Source of the DNA: Eubacterium sp. AM49-13BH
Lineage (GTDB): Bacteria; Bacillota; Clostridia; Lachnospirales; Lachnospiraceae
Reading direction: 5' to 3'
Length of the DNA: 64,000 nucleotides
Assembly: GCF_003464165.1 (NCBI RefSeq)
Contig: NZ_QSEK01000008.1
Span: 1 to 64,000, forward strand
Made by a program: the position numbers and the translations under genes. Positions 1-9,850 of this stretch are shown here, in pieces (position 1 is the first letter of the stretch; each line of letters begins with the position of its first letter). Under the pieces are notes generated by a model. The model was not told the DNA's origin and made no database searches. It saw nothing but the letters and a program-made list of their open reading frames with translations.

Positions 1-95
<95 letters not shown>

Positions 96-239
96 TTTGC
101 CTCGTCAGTTATAAACTAACTAGCTTAAATAGTTTTACCAAAACTTACTGTTTAGGTTCGTGTATCTTTCGATACTCGCAAGATTCATTAATGAATCATT
201 TTAAAATTCTCAAAGAATTTCAAGGTTGTCTTTCTATTC

Positions 240-252
240 AGTTATCAAAGAT
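240..252 (-). promoter_or_regulatory. boxA-like antitermination element in the rRNA leader
   Basis: On the minus strand the leader contains TCTTTGATAACT, close to the boxA sequence seen in Firmicute rRNA leaders (NusB/NusE binding). It lies about 150 bases before 16S. The rest of the leader (96-320) has short palindromes, for example 182-197, that may be processing stems. No protein gene is supported here. Confidence 0.5.
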
Positions 253-326
253 CTGTATCGCTCAAACCCAGTATTTATCTGGTGTTTTAAGTCTTATTTG
301 TTACCGCTTACCGCGGCGACTTGTAC

Positions 327-355
327 ATAATATCATCAGGTACACACATTGTCAA
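327..355 (-). promoter_or_regulatory. rRNA operon promoter
   Basis: Minus strand: -35 TTGACA (350-355), 17-base spacer, -10 TATTAT (327-332). The -35 is consensus and the -10 matches 5 of 6. A/T tracts upstream (about 356-400) look like an UP element, as expected for a strong rRNA promoter. Transcription would start near 320, giving a leader of about 225 bases before 16S. Confidence 0.85.
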
Positions 356-485
356 CAACTTTTTTCAAAAAGTTTCAAAAAAATTTGATTTTTCTCAAAT
401 ATTGACATTTTAGTACTGTCCGTACACCTGTGAAGCCGCTTGTTTGCTGTGTTTTTCATTTCTTCACAACAGTCAAAATACAAAA

Positions 486-757
486 ACCTACTATTATATT
501 CTTATACTCATTTCTAGTAGGTCAATTTTCTTGTCAGCCAAGATCTCTTATATAGAAAAACCTACACAAACATCTAATACAACTTATTGCGTAGGTCAAT
601 TTCAAGTAATATGTCACTTCATTATATGAAATCTAACGAAAAAGACCTACCAAAGTACAATACTTAGATACTTTAGTAGGTCTCTGCTCTGAAACCGTAG
701 CAATATTATAAGAAAAATACCCACTAATTCTGTTATCCGATAGCTTTTAGTAGGTGT
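486..757 (-). repeat. Four tandem ACCTAC/GTAGGT stem-loop repeats
   Basis: Four inverted repeats share an ACCTAC...GTAGGT stem: 486-493/515-522, 560-565/591-596, 643-657/669-683 and 719-727/747-755. They are spaced 72-87 bases apart. Read on the minus strand, each stem is followed by a short T run, so each has the shape of an intrinsic terminator. The array fills the space between the end of polC and the rRNA promoter. Its loops differ, so these are diverged copies or convergently similar terminators. Bases 758-888 show nothing recognisable. Confidence 0.75.
638..683 (-). terminator. Intrinsic terminator downstream of polC (strongest of four)
   Basis: The third repeat has an 8-bp stem, one mismatch and 6 more bp (643-657/669-683) around an 11-base loop. 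On the minus strand it is followed directly by TTTTT. It lies about 200 bases after the polC stop and before the rRNA promoter, so it would stop read-through into rRNA. Confidence 0.65.
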
Positions 758-888
758 TCGCCACATAACACACCCAGTAATGCCCGCAACACATCATCGC
801 AAAACATCACCGTAGCGCATCCACTTAGCACATCCTCTTAACACATTTTCTCAGCCCAAGCCACCATCACACTCACCTCAATTCCCCA

Positions 889-3800
889 TTACAGGTCAAA
901 CAGTGACAACTGGTTGCTGTCTGTCATATCTCCAAGTATTCCAAGCTCTGAAAGCTTATCAATCGCTGACTGTCCTATCTTGGCTCGCTGGCGTAAGTCA
1001 TCCTTTGATAAGAATTCGCCATCTCTGGCGGCTATCTCTATTGACTCTCCGGCGACTTCACCTACCTTTGATATAACCTTGAATGATGGCATAATCTTTC
1101 CATCAATTATCTGGAATGTTCTTGCCTTTGCCTTATATATGTCTATAGGTGTGAATTCATAGCCTCTTGCATGCATTTCCTGAACAATACGCATTACACC
1201 AAGTTCATCTTCTTCTGTATTAGAGATTGTACCTTCTGCTTTCTTGGCTTTGTACTCAGCAATGTAGTGTTCAAGCCTTACAGGACTCATAGCCATTTTC
1301 TCATAGTCAAATGCTGTGGCTCTTATACTAAAGTAAGCTGTGTAATATGCAAGTGGATAAAATACCTTACAGTATGCAACACGCCATGCCATCATAACAT
1401 ACGCCGCAGCATGTGCCTTAGGGAACATGTACTTGATTCGCTCGCATGACCATATATACCAGTCCGGTACACCATGGTCAATCATATCCTGCTTCCACTC
1501 CGGCCATTCTTTACATTTGCCGGATGCGACCTTACCCTTTCGGACCATTTCCATTATCTTAAATGATTCCTCTGAATCAAGTCCCTTCTGGATAAGATAT
1601 ATCATAATATCGTCTCGTGTACATATAGCTGTTGAAATAGTAGCTTTTCCTTCTTTAATAAGAGTCTGTGCATTGCCAAGCCATACATCAGTACCATGCG
1701 CAAGTCCTGCGATACGGACAAGGTCTGAGAAATACTGTGGCTTGGTATCCATAAGCATCTGCATAGCAAAGTCAGTACCAAATTCTGGTATTCCAAGTGC
1801 TCCTAACTTTGTGCCGCCTATATCCTCAGGCTTGATTCCTAGCGCAGAAGTGTTCTGGAACAGTGACATAACCTCTTTAGAATCTAGTGGAATCTCAAGA
1901 GGGTCAATTCCCGTTAAATCCTGTAACATTCGTATCATTGTAGGATCAAGATGTCCTAAGATATCAAGCTTTAACAGGTTGTGGTCAATACTATGGTAAT
2001 CAAAATGTGTTGTTACTATAGATGTCGTCATATCATTTGCAGGGTGCTGTACCGGTGTAAATGAATGAATCTCTTCACCAATTGGAAGTACAACAATTCC
2101 ACCAGGATGCTGTCCTGTAGTTCTTCTAATATCAATACAGCCTTCTGCTATTCGTTCTATCTCACATTTTCTCTTAACAATAGGAGGCTTGCCCTCAAGT
2201 GCATTCTTTGCTGACTTCTCTTCAAAATACTTCATAACGAAACCATACGCAGTCTTTTCTGCGACAGTACCGATAGTTCCAGCTTTGAAGGTCTGCCCTT
2301 TTCCAAAGATAACCTCTGTGTAGGCATGAGCCTTACTCTGGTATTCATTGGAGAAGTTAAGATCAATATCAGGCTCTTTGTTTCCCTTGAAACCAAGGAA
2401 AGTCTCGAACGGAATATCAAATCCCATCTTATTAAGCTTCGCTCCGCATTTTGGGCATATCTTATCAGGCATATCGCAGCCTGCGCCTCCGGCAAATGCT
2501 TTGACTTCATCTGAATAGAAATCATTATAGTAGCATTTTGGACACAGATAATGCGGGCTTAACGGATTAACCTCGGTGATACCCGCCATTGTTGCTGCTA
2601 ATGAAGAACCAACCGAACCTCTTGAGCCAACAAGGTATCCGTCATCATTAGACTTCCACACCAGTTTCTGCGCAATTATGTACATAACGGAATATCCGTT
2701 AGAGATAATTGAGTTAAGTTCTCGCTCTAATCGCTCAGTTACTATCTGTGGAAGCTCCGGACCATATATCTCATGAGCTCTATTTTCACAGATTGTTCGA
2801 AGCATCTGGTCAGAGTTCTCAATGAACGGAGGACATTTATCCGGTCTTACAGGCTCAATCTCCTCACACATATCCATAATCTTATTAGTGTTGGTTACAA
2901 CAACCTCGTATGCCTTGTCGCTTCCGAGATAATCGCACTCATGAAGCATTTCTTCAGTAGTATGAAGATACAGCGGTGCCTGATTATCCGCATCATCAAA
3001 GCCTTTTCCTGCCATGATAATTCTACGATACACTTCATCCTCTGGATTTAAGAAATGCACATCGCAGGTTGCCACAACAGGCTTGCCGAATTTGTCGCCA
3101 AGTTCTACTATTTTACGGTTCAGATTGCGCAAATCCTCCTCATTCTGGACATAACAATCCTCTTTCTCAATCATGAACCTGTTATTGCCAATTGGCTGTA
3201 TCTCAAGATAGTCATAGAAATTAACTATTCGCGCTATCTCTGCTTCTGAACGACCATTTACAAGACTTCTGAAAAGCTCACCTGCCTCACACGCACTTCC
3301 TATAATAAGACCTTCCCTGTACTGGTTAACAAGACTCTTCGGTATCTTAGGGAATCTGTTAAAGTACTGCAAATGTGATGCAGAAACAAGTCTGTACAGA
3401 TTAATCCTTCCCATCTCATTAGAAGCCAGAATTATACAATGATACTGATGAAGCTTCTTGATAGCGTTCTCATCCATCTTACCTTCTTCATTAAGCTTAT
3501 CAACGTCAGGAATGTCCCTGTCGTAAAGCATTTTTATCATCTTGACAAATATGTCTGCAGTCGCAGCAGCATCGTCAACCGCCCTGTGGTGGCTTTCAAG
3601 TACAACATTAAGATGCTTTGTAAGCGTATCCAGCTTATAATTATGAAGATTTGGCATAAGAAACTGTGCAAGAAGCACAGTGTCTATAATGGTAGTATCC
3701 ACATTTATACCAATCTTCTCTGCCTTATTGATTATGAAGCTCGTATCGAATTCCGCATTATGTGCAACCATAACAGCATCCTCGCAGAATTCAAGAAACT

Positions 3801-5421
3801 TAGGCAGAATCTCCTCTATCTTAGGTGCATTCATAACCATCTGGTCATTAATGTGCGTAAGTGTCTCAATTCTGAATGGAATAGGAATCTCAGGATTAAC
3901 AAATGTAGAGAATCTGTCCACTATCTCACCATTGCACACCTTGACTGCACCTATCTCTATAATTCTGTCAACTTCCGCAGAAAATCCCGTTGTCTCAAGA
4001 TCGAACACAACATATGTATCGTTAAAGCTCTGTCCTCTCGGATTCGTTACTATCTGCTTGGTATCATCAACAAGATAAGCCTCGACTCCATATATTATCT
4101 TAAAATCAAGCTTCTCACCCTTCTTGGCATAAGAGCCTTTGAGGTCGCTCATCGTATGGAATGCATCTGTAAATGCCTGCACAACACCGTGGTCAGTAAT
4201 TGCAATTGCCTTATGTCCCCATCTGATTGCCTGTTTGATAATATCAGATACATAAGACACACCATCCATATCACTCATCTTGGTATGGCAGTGCAGCTCA
4301 ACTCTTTTATGAAGTGCGAGGTCATTACGCACCTGTCTTGTATCAGATCCTTTTCTTATGCCCCACACATTGGCAATTGATATTTCCTGGTCGTACTTGT
4401 CAAATGTAGCGTTACCCTTAATCTTTAAGAAATTACCCTTCTTGATAACACCTGAAAGCTCTGGTACCTGCTCATTTTTTGCAAAAACCTTTACTGTAAT
4501 AGTGTCTGTAAAATCTGTGACATTGAACATAATAATAGTTCTTTCGTTACGGATTTCACGCATTTCAACATTACGGACCATGCCAGAGATAATAACATCT
4601 CCGATTGCCGTATCTATCTGTTCAATCGGTGTTACATCACCGTCAAAATCTCTTCCATATAAAACATCTTCGTTAGCAGGCTTTCTGCTGTATGTCTTAA
4701 GCTCTTCCCTGCCCCTGTTGTCGCTTGCAAAAAATGCTGCTCTAGCCGCCTTCTGCTTGGCTGCTGTCTCAGCTTTCTTTGCTGCCTTCTGTTCAGAAGT
4801 AAGCTTCTTATCATCCCTGCCGTCGGCATTATCTTCTGCTGCCGCCATCATATTATTCTCAATTTCTTTGACACGAAGATTAATCCTGTATGCATTTTCT
4901 CTCTCGTACTGGCTTTCCTTCTTCTTGGCATACTGATACTCAACATCTATCTCAAACCCGAATCTGTTCAGGAATATTTTCTTGAAATAATCTGTCAGTG
5001 TATCAGCATACTGATGTGCAAGGAAACTGTCCTCAATCGTGAATACAAGCATATCCTCTTTCTCAAACTCCCACTGGGAATTCTTTAAAAGATTATATTC
5101 AAGTGTCCAGTATTTCTCCAGCTCTGCAAGGATACTGTCATAATATATATCCATTACAGTCTGTGGCGTATACTGTGCTGACAAAACATATCTGTCGATA
5201 ATCCGCACGTCCATGTTGGATATACGGAATATCTGTTTCTTTAATGCATCCTCAACCTTGAATATTATTGGTTTTTCTATTACCCTGTCACTCTTTATAT
5301 AAACGCGTGCCAGAGAATTGGTCGATGTTTTCGAGACTTTAGTTACTTCAACATTCTCAAAATACACCGCCAGATCCTCTGGCAGCTTCAGCGTCTTAAA
5401 CACTTCAAAAAATCTGTACAT
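889..5421 (-). CDS. polC: DNA polymerase III alpha subunit, PolC type
   Basis: Replicative polymerase of low-GC Gram-positives, with built-in 3'-5' proofreading. Order seen: N-terminal domain, a Lys/Ala-rich linker near residue 210-230, OB fold (about 270-360), PHP start (HCHTKMSDMDG near 377), DEDDh exonuclease (FDLETTG near 473, AHNAEFD near 556, HHRAVDDA near 612), PHP remainder, a four-cysteine zinc module (CPKC...CPKCGAKL, about 960-995) and the palm (PDIDLNFS near 1018). Length about 1510 residues, normal for PolC. A GTG at 5430 overlaps the ispG stop, but the ATG at 5421 is better placed behind GGAATGAG, so I start there. Last gene of the uppS-to-polC run. Confidence 0.96.
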   Translation of the reverse strand: MYRFFEVFKTLKLPEDLAVYFENVEVTKVSKTSTNSLARVYIKSDRVIEKPIIFKVEDALKKQIFRISNMDVRIIDRYVLSAQYTPQTVMDIYYDSILAELEKYWTLEYNLLKNSQWEFEKEDMLVFTIEDSFLAHQYADTLTDYFKKIFLNRFGFEIDVEYQYAKKKESQYERENAYRINLRVKEIENNMMAAAEDNADGRDDKKLTSEQKAAKKAETAAKQKAARAAFFASDNRGREELKTYSRKPANEDVLYGRDFDGDVTPIEQIDTAIGDVIISGMVRNVEMREIRNERTIIMFNVTDFTDTITVKVFAKNEQVPELSGVIKKGNFLKIKGNATFDKYDQEISIANVWGIRKGSDTRQVRNDLALHKRVELHCHTKMSDMDGVSYVSDIIKQAIRWGHKAIAITDHGVVQAFTDAFHTMSDLKGSYAKKGEKLDFKIIYGVEAYLVDDTKQIVTNPRGQSFNDTYVVFDLETTGFSAEVDRIIEIGAVKVCNGEIVDRFSTFVNPEIPIPFRIETLTHINDQMVMNAPKIEEILPKFLEFCEDAVMVAHNAEFDTSFIINKAEKIGINVDTTIIDTVLLAQFLMPNLHNYKLDTLTKHLNVVLESHHRAVDDAAATADIFVKMIKMLYDRDIPDVDKLNEEGKMDENAIKKLHQYHCIILASNEMGRINLYRLVSASHLQYFNRFPKIPKSLVNQYREGLIIGSACEAGELFRSLVNGRSEAEIARIVNFYDYLEIQPIGNNRFMIEKEDCYVQNEEDLRNLNRKIVELGDKFGKPVVATCDVHFLNPEDEVYRRIIMAGKGFDDADNQAPLYLHTTEEMLHECDYLGSDKAYEVVVTNTNKIMDMCEEIEPVRPDKCPPFIENSDQMLRTICENRAHEIYGPELPQIVTERLERELNSIISNGYSVMYIIAQKLVWKSNDDGYLVGSRGSVGSSLAATMAGITEVNPLSPHYLCPKCYYNDFYSDEVKAFAGGAGCDMPDKICPKCGAKLNKMGFDIPFETFLGFKGNKEPDIDLNFSNEYQSKAHAYTEVIFGKGQTFKAGTIGTVAEKTAYGFVMKYFEEKSAKNALEGKPPIVKRKCEIERIAEGCIDIRRTTGQHPGGIVVLPIGEEIHSFTPVQHPANDMTTSIVTTHFDYHSIDHNLLKLDILGHLDPTMIRMLQDLTGIDPLEIPLDSKEVMSLFQNTSALGIKPEDIGGTKLGALGIPEFGTDFAMQMLMDTKPQYFSDLVRIAGLAHGTDVWLGNAQTLIKEGKATISTAICTRDDIMIYLIQKGLDSEESFKIMEMVRKGKVASGKCKEWPEWKQDMIDHGVPDWYIWSCERIKYMFPKAHAAAYVMMAWRVAYCKVFYPLAYYTAYFSIRATAFDYEKMAMSPVRLEHYIAEYKAKKAEGTISNTEEDELGVMRIVQEMHARGYEFTPIDIYKAKARTFQIIDGKIMPSFKVISKVGEVAGESIEIAARDGEFLSKDDLRQRAKIGQSAIDKLSELGILGDMTDSNQLSLFDL

Positions 5422-5426
5422 ATGTA

Positions 5427-6482
5427 TCACTCATTCCAATTATCAAGTTCATACCTGAGTGTATCAAGAAGTTCCTCTTCTGGAACCTTCTTAATAATCT
5501 CTCCATGTTTAATAAGTACTCCGCAGCCGTCACCGCCTGCAATTCCAAGATCAGCTTCCTTTGCTTCTCCCGGTCCGTTAACTACACATCCCATTACAGC
5601 AAGCTTCAAGTCAAGGTCATACCCTGAAACCATTTTCTCAACCTTTCCTGCAAGGTCTATAAGATTAATTCTTGTTCTTCCGCATGTAGGGCATGAAACA
5701 ACTTCTATTCCGCCTTTTCTTAAGCCAAGAGTCTTAAGTATCAGTTTCGCAGCCTCTATTTCCCTTACAGGATCATCTGTAAGCGAAACTCTTATTGTGT
5801 CGCCAATTCCCTGATTAAGTATAAGTCCAAGTCCGATTGATGACTTAATGCTTCCTGAGAATATTGTTCCGGACTCAGTAATTCCAACATGAAGCGGATG
5901 ATTAGTCTGTTTTGCAATAAGCTCATGTGCTTTAACGCACATCATTACATCAGAAGATTTGATGCTGACAACAAGATTATCATAACCTAAGTCTTCAATA
6001 ATCTTAACCTTGTCAAGTGCGCTCTCAACGATTCCTTCTGCTGTTACTCCGCCATATTTATCAATAAGGTCTTTCTCAAGTGAACCGCTGTTGACACCAA
6101 CCCTGATCGGTATATTTCTTTCCTTTGCAACATCAACAACAGCCTTTATCTTGTCTGTTCCACCGATATTGCCCGGATTGATTCTAATCTTGTCAGCCCC
6201 ATTTTCCATTGCCATAATAGCCATCTTGTAGTCAAAATGTATATCAGCAACAAGAGGTATCTCTATCTGCTTCTTGATTTCTTTAATCGCAAGTGCAGCT
6301 TCTTTAGTTGGAACTGTGCATCTGATTATTTCACAACCGGCTTTGGTAAGTGCCTTAATCTGCGCAACCGTAGCTTCAACATCTTCCGTATGTGTATTAG
6401 TCATTGACTGTATAAGAATAGGATTACCACCGCCAATCATGCGGTTTCCTATCTTAACAACTTTAGTATTATCTCTGTACAT
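5427..6482 (-). CDS. ispG: 4-hydroxy-3-methylbut-2-enyl diphosphate synthase (flavodoxin/ferredoxin type)
   Basis: Penultimate step of the MEP isoprenoid pathway: reductive ring opening of methylerythritol cyclodiphosphate to HMBPP by a [4Fe-4S] enzyme. The TIM barrel carries ADIHFDYKMA and KIRINPGNIG. The cluster ligands are the CPTCGRTR cysteines and GCVVNGPGEA near the C-terminus. Length 351 matches the two-domain bacterial form. It follows rseP by 20 bases and its stop overlaps a possible polC GTG. dxr of the same pathway and uppS lie in the same gene run. Confidence 0.97.
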   Translation of the reverse strand: MYRDNTKVVKIGNRMIGGGNPILIQSMTNTHTEDVEATVAQIKALTKAGCEIIRCTVPTKEAALAIKEIKKQIEIPLVADIHFDYKMAIMAMENGADKIRINPGNIGGTDKIKAVVDVAKERNIPIRVGVNSGSLEKDLIDKYGGVTAEGIVESALDKVKIIEDLGYDNLVVSIKSSDVMMCVKAHELIAKQTNHPLHVGITESGTIFSGSIKSSIGLGLILNQGIGDTIRVSLTDDPVREIEAAKLILKTLGLRKGGIEVVSCPTCGRTRINLIDLAGKVEKMVSGYDLDLKLAVMGCVVNGPGEAKEADLGIAGGDGCGVLIKHGEIIKKVPEEELLDTLRYELDNWNE

Positions 6483-6503
6483 AACCCCTGTGTCCTTTCT
6501 GTA

Positions 6504-7883
6504 TTAGAACAATGCCATTATATCTTTAAACAATACAACAACCATAAGTATGACAAGAAGTATCATACCTATGAAATTGACAATTCCCTCATGTTCTCTC
6601 TTAACCGGCTTGCCTCTTAATGCCTCTATTATAAGGAATACAAGCCTTCCTCCGTCAAGTGCCGGAATTGGCAACAGATTCATAACTCCTAGGTTGGCAC
6701 TGATAAGTGCTGCTAGATTCATAAGATTAAGGAATACATAAAATGCACCATCTGCCTTACTTTCTTCAACAATCTCACTCATTGTGCTGACAGTTCCAAC
6801 AGGTCCTAACAATGAATCAAACCCAATCTTTCCTGTAAATAACATTCCAAGACTCTGTATTACTGTCTTGACACTGTATCCGACTTCCTCCACTGAATAC
6901 TTAAGCGTACCAATAGGAGAAGTCTTTACCCTGTCTCCATATACAACAAAGCCTGTATCATAGCTTTCAACTTCAACCATCTTAGGCTCAACTGTCACAT
7001 CAACATTTTTTCCATCTCTTGCAACCGTGAATACAACCTTATTGCCGCCGCTTGATGTAATAGCTTCTGTCACATTGGAACTATTCTCCATTGCAGTACC
7101 ATCAACTGCTTTGATAACATCATTAGCTTTAAGTCCCGCCTTTTCAGCCGGAGAATCCTTGGTAACAGAACTTATGAGACAATTCTCATTCATCATAATT
7201 CCAACCTGATACTTCTGCTGCTTAATATGCTGCGGAGTAACAGTTGTTGTCATCTTTTCACCGTCTCTTGTAAATGTTATGTTAAGAGTCTTATCTGCAT
7301 TATAAGCCCTGTAGAAATAAAAATCCCTGTAAAATGTTACCTTATGTCCATTAACCTTAGTTATGACATCACCTTCCTGAAGCCCTGCTTCTGTGGCTGG
7401 CGAATTATCTTTAACAACGTCAATGTCACATGGATCATAGCCAAGACTTCCGACAATAACTACTGCACACACGAAAGCAAGAATGAAATTAAATACCGGA
7501 CCTGCTGCTATAACAGCAATTCTTGCCCAGACTGATTTACTTGCAAATGACTTTTCCATGTCATAACCATTCTCGATAGCAAGCTTCCTTTTCTTAGCTT
7601 CCTTCTCTTCATCCGTAAGCTCTTCGTCATCATCTTCTTCTGACTGTATAACACTCATCTCAAGAAACTCATCACCAAGCATCGTACATGCACCACCAAA
7701 AGGAAGTGCTTTAATACAATATTCCGTCTCACCTTTTCTGAAATGTATCAGCTTCGGTCCGAATCCGATTGAGAATTCAACTACAGTTATGCCATTAGCC
7801 TTAGCTATTATAAAATGTCCGAATTCATGGACAATAACAATTATACTAAGTACAAGAATCGCCAGAATAACATTAAGAACCAA
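6504..7883 (-). CDS. rseP: Site-2 protease RseP/YluC family (M50 zinc metalloprotease)
   Basis: Membrane-embedded protease that cuts membrane substrates within the bilayer (anti-sigma factors, signal-peptide remnants). HEFGH near residue 19-23 is the zinc and catalytic motif. NLLPIPALDGG near the C-terminus holds the third zinc ligand. Two PDZ domains lie between (about 145-310). An acidic, lysine-rich insert (about 82-108) is not typical of short homologues and makes the protein 459 residues. Start codon is TTG at 7883 behind AGGTGG, 4 bases after the dxr stop. Between dxr and ispG, the usual clostridial order. Confidence 0.93.
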   Translation of the reverse strand: MVLNVILAILVLSIIVIVHEFGHFIIAKANGITVVEFSIGFGPKLIHFRKGETEYCIKALPFGGACTMLGDEFLEMSVIQSEEDDDEELTDEEKEAKKRKLAIENGYDMEKSFASKSVWARIAVIAAGPVFNFILAFVCAVVIVGSLGYDPCDIDVVKDNSPATEAGLQEGDVITKVNGHKVTFYRDFYFYRAYNADKTLNITFTRDGEKMTTTVTPQHIKQQKYQVGIMMNENCLISSVTKDSPAEKAGLKANDVIKAVDGTAMENSSNVTEAITSSGGNKVVFTVARDGKNVDVTVEPKMVEVESYDTGFVVYGDRVKTSPIGTLKYSVEEVGYSVKTVIQSLGMLFTGKIGFDSLLGPVGTVSTMSEIVEESKADGAFYVFLNLMNLAALISANLGVMNLLPIPALDGGRLVFLIIEALRGKPVKREHEGIVNFIGMILLVILMVVVLFKDIMALF

Positions 7884-7886
7884 CTC

Positions 7887-9029
7887 CTACCACCTGCTTT
7901 CTATCATGTCTGTTACTATCTTCTGTGTAGAGAGAATCTGCTCTACTGTTGGATTATTGATATAATCCACTTCATTCATGGCGTATTCTATAATATCCGG
8001 AATATCCAGATATTTTATCTTTCTGTCTAAAAATCTTGCTACAGCTACTTCGTTAGCTGCATTAAGTGCAGTCGGGATATTTCCCCCGCGTGCTGCAGCC
8101 TCGTAAGCAAGCTTAAGTCCCTTGAAAGTCTCCATATCCGGCTTTTCAAATGTAATCTTAGCCAGTTCATAGAAATCAAGTCTTTCTGTATTAAGCTCTC
8201 TTCTTTCAGGATAATAAAGAGCATACTGTATAGGAAGTCTCATATCAGGACTTCCAAGCTGTGCCATAACAGCTCCATCCTTGAATTCAACCATTGAATG
8301 GATTATGCTCTGTGGCTGGACTATAACCTGAACCTTCTCGTCAGGTACTCCAAAAAGCCACTGTGCCTCCATCACCTCAAGCCCTTTATTAACCATAGTA
8401 GAAGAATCTATTGTTATCTTGCGTCCCATAGCCCAGTTAGGATGCTTAAGTGCATCCTCTAACTGTACATTTTCAAGGTCAGCTCTTTTCTTTCCTCTGA
8501 ATGGACCACCAGAAGCTGTAAGAAGAATCTTCTCTATCTCACCACGGTTCTCACCGTTAAGGCACTGGAATATTGCTGAATGTTCGCTGTCAACAGGATA
8601 TATATTAACATTGCATTCCTTAGCAAGACTCATAATAATATGACCAGCACACACAAGTGTCTCTTTATTGGCAAGTGCAATGTCCTTATGTGCTTTGATA
8701 GCTTCAACTGTAGGTGTAATTCCCATCATACCTACAACCGCTGTGACAACAATTTCTGCACTCTCAATTGTTGCAGCCTCAATAAGACCTTCGTCACCAC
8801 TTACAATCTTAACATCCATATCACCGATAAGAGTCTTTAACTCTGAAACAAGTTCTTCTTTACCTATACATACAAGCTGTGGCTTGAATTCACGGACCTG
8901 TTCTGCAAGGTCAGCAACCCTTGTGCCCGCTGCAAGTGCAACTACGTTAATATCAGCATTTCTTCTAATAACATCTAATGTCTGTGTTCCAATTGAACCA
9001 GTTGAACCAAGTATCGAAACGTTCTTCAT
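7887..9029 (-). CDS. dxr: 1-deoxy-D-xylulose-5-phosphate reductoisomerase
   Basis: First committed step of the MEP pathway: DXP to MEP with NADPH. The N-terminal Rossmann motif is LGSTGSIGTQTL. NKETLVCAG and the metal/substrate segment VDSEHSAIFQ follow, then SASGGPFRG-like active-site sequence (TASGGPFRGK). About 380 residues, normal. ATG at 9029 sits 6 bases after GGAGG, which itself lies in the last codons of cdsA. A TTG at 9035 is in frame but too close to that site. Confidence 0.97.
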   Translation of the reverse strand: MKNVSILGSTGSIGTQTLDVIRRNADINVVALAAGTRVADLAEQVREFKPQLVCIGKEELVSELKTLIGDMDVKIVSGDEGLIEAATIESAEIVVTAVVGMMGITPTVEAIKAHKDIALANKETLVCAGHIIMSLAKECNVNIYPVDSEHSAIFQCLNGENRGEIEKILLTASGGPFRGKKRADLENVQLEDALKHPNWAMGRKITIDSSTMVNKGLEVMEAQWLFGVPDEKVQVIVQPQSIIHSMVEFKDGAVMAQLGSPDMRLPIQYALYYPERRELNTERLDFYELAKITFEKPDMETFKGLKLAYEAAARGGNIPTALNAANEVAVARFLDRKIKYLDIPDIIEYAMNEVDYINNPTVEQILSTQKIVTDMIESRW

Positions 9030-9031
9030 TA

Positions 9032-9847
9032 TCAACCTCCAAAGACTTTGTTAATAACCTCTATTGCCCAGTAAACAACAGGTGCCGTGAATATTGCACT
9101 GTCGAATCTGTCCATAATTCCACCATGTCCCGGTATTAACTTTCCATAGTCTTTCACATCATGATTTCTCTTAATAGCAGATGCAGCCAAGTCTCCGAAT
9201 ATAGACAGGAATGCACCTATGAAGCTGGCTATTGCAAATGTATATACAGGATGTACAAGTACATCTGACATCTTAGAGCTTATGGCAAATCCATATCCAA
9301 AGCCAAGAAGTGTCGCACCGACAACTCCACCTATTGCGCCCTCGTAAGTCTTCTTAGGTGAAAGCTTTGGAGTCATCTTATGCTTTCCAAGAAATACACC
9401 TGTGAAATATGCACATGTATCATTGCCCCATGAAGACACGAATATAAGCCATACGATATATATTCCGTCCTGCAGCATTCTTACCTGATAGATATAAGAA
9501 AGTGTTACAGCAACATACACTATACTGAAGAATACCCACATAACATCTTCTGTCTTATATTTTGGAAATGTAAATACATAAACTGACATCATAAGTATGC
9601 ATGAAGCTACAAGAAGCAGTAAAATATATGCCGGATCATTAAGCAAAAGAATAAAATAATAAGTAATTGCCGCTATATATCCTACAACTGCCAGTCCTGT
9701 CTTCTCAAGCTTCTTAACTTTAATAAGCTCATACATTCCAACAAGTGAAATAAACAGACTGAACCCGAATGTAACCCAGCCTCCAAAATACAGGCATGTG
9801 AAAAGTATGACTATGAGCACAGCTCCGCTCATAATTCTTGTACGCAT
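9032..9847 (-). CDS. cdsA: Phosphatidate cytidylyltransferase (CDP-diglyceride synthase)
   Basis: Makes CDP-diacylglycerol from phosphatidate and CTP, the branch point of phospholipid synthesis, in the cytoplasmic membrane. Several hydrophobic helices cover the protein. The family signature is at the C-terminal side: KKTYEGAIGG, then IFGDLAASAIKRNHDVKDYG and PGHGGIMDRFDS. 271 residues, normal. It follows uppS by 3 bases and its last codons supply the dxr ribosome binding site, so the genes are translated from one message. Confidence 0.96.
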   Translation of the reverse strand: MRTRIMSGAVLIVILFTCLYFGGWVTFGFSLFISLVGMYELIKVKKLEKTGLAVVGYIAAITYYFILLLNDPAYILLLLVASCILMMSVYVFTFPKYKTEDVMWVFFSIVYVAVTLSYIYQVRMLQDGIYIVWLIFVSSWGNDTCAYFTGVFLGKHKMTPKLSPKKTYEGAIGGVVGATLLGFGYGFAISSKMSDVLVHPVYTFAIASFIGAFLSIFGDLAASAIKRNHDVKDYGKLIPGHGGIMDRFDSAIFTAPVVYWAIEVINKVFGG

Positions 9848-9850
9848 AAT

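Noticed and set aside
191..629. Short plus-strand frames near the rRNA promoter
   Set aside because: They overlap the rRNA leader, promoter and hairpin repeats, and have no protein features.
486..757. CRISPR array
   Set aside because: The four repeats are inverted stem-loops of variable spacing with diverged sequence, not direct repeats with equal spacers, and no cas genes are near.
3439..4380. A 313-codon open frame on the plus strand inside polC
   Set aside because: It lies wholly antisense to the exonuclease and PHP parts of polC, has no binding site, and its product is low-complexity, typical of a mirror of coding sequence.
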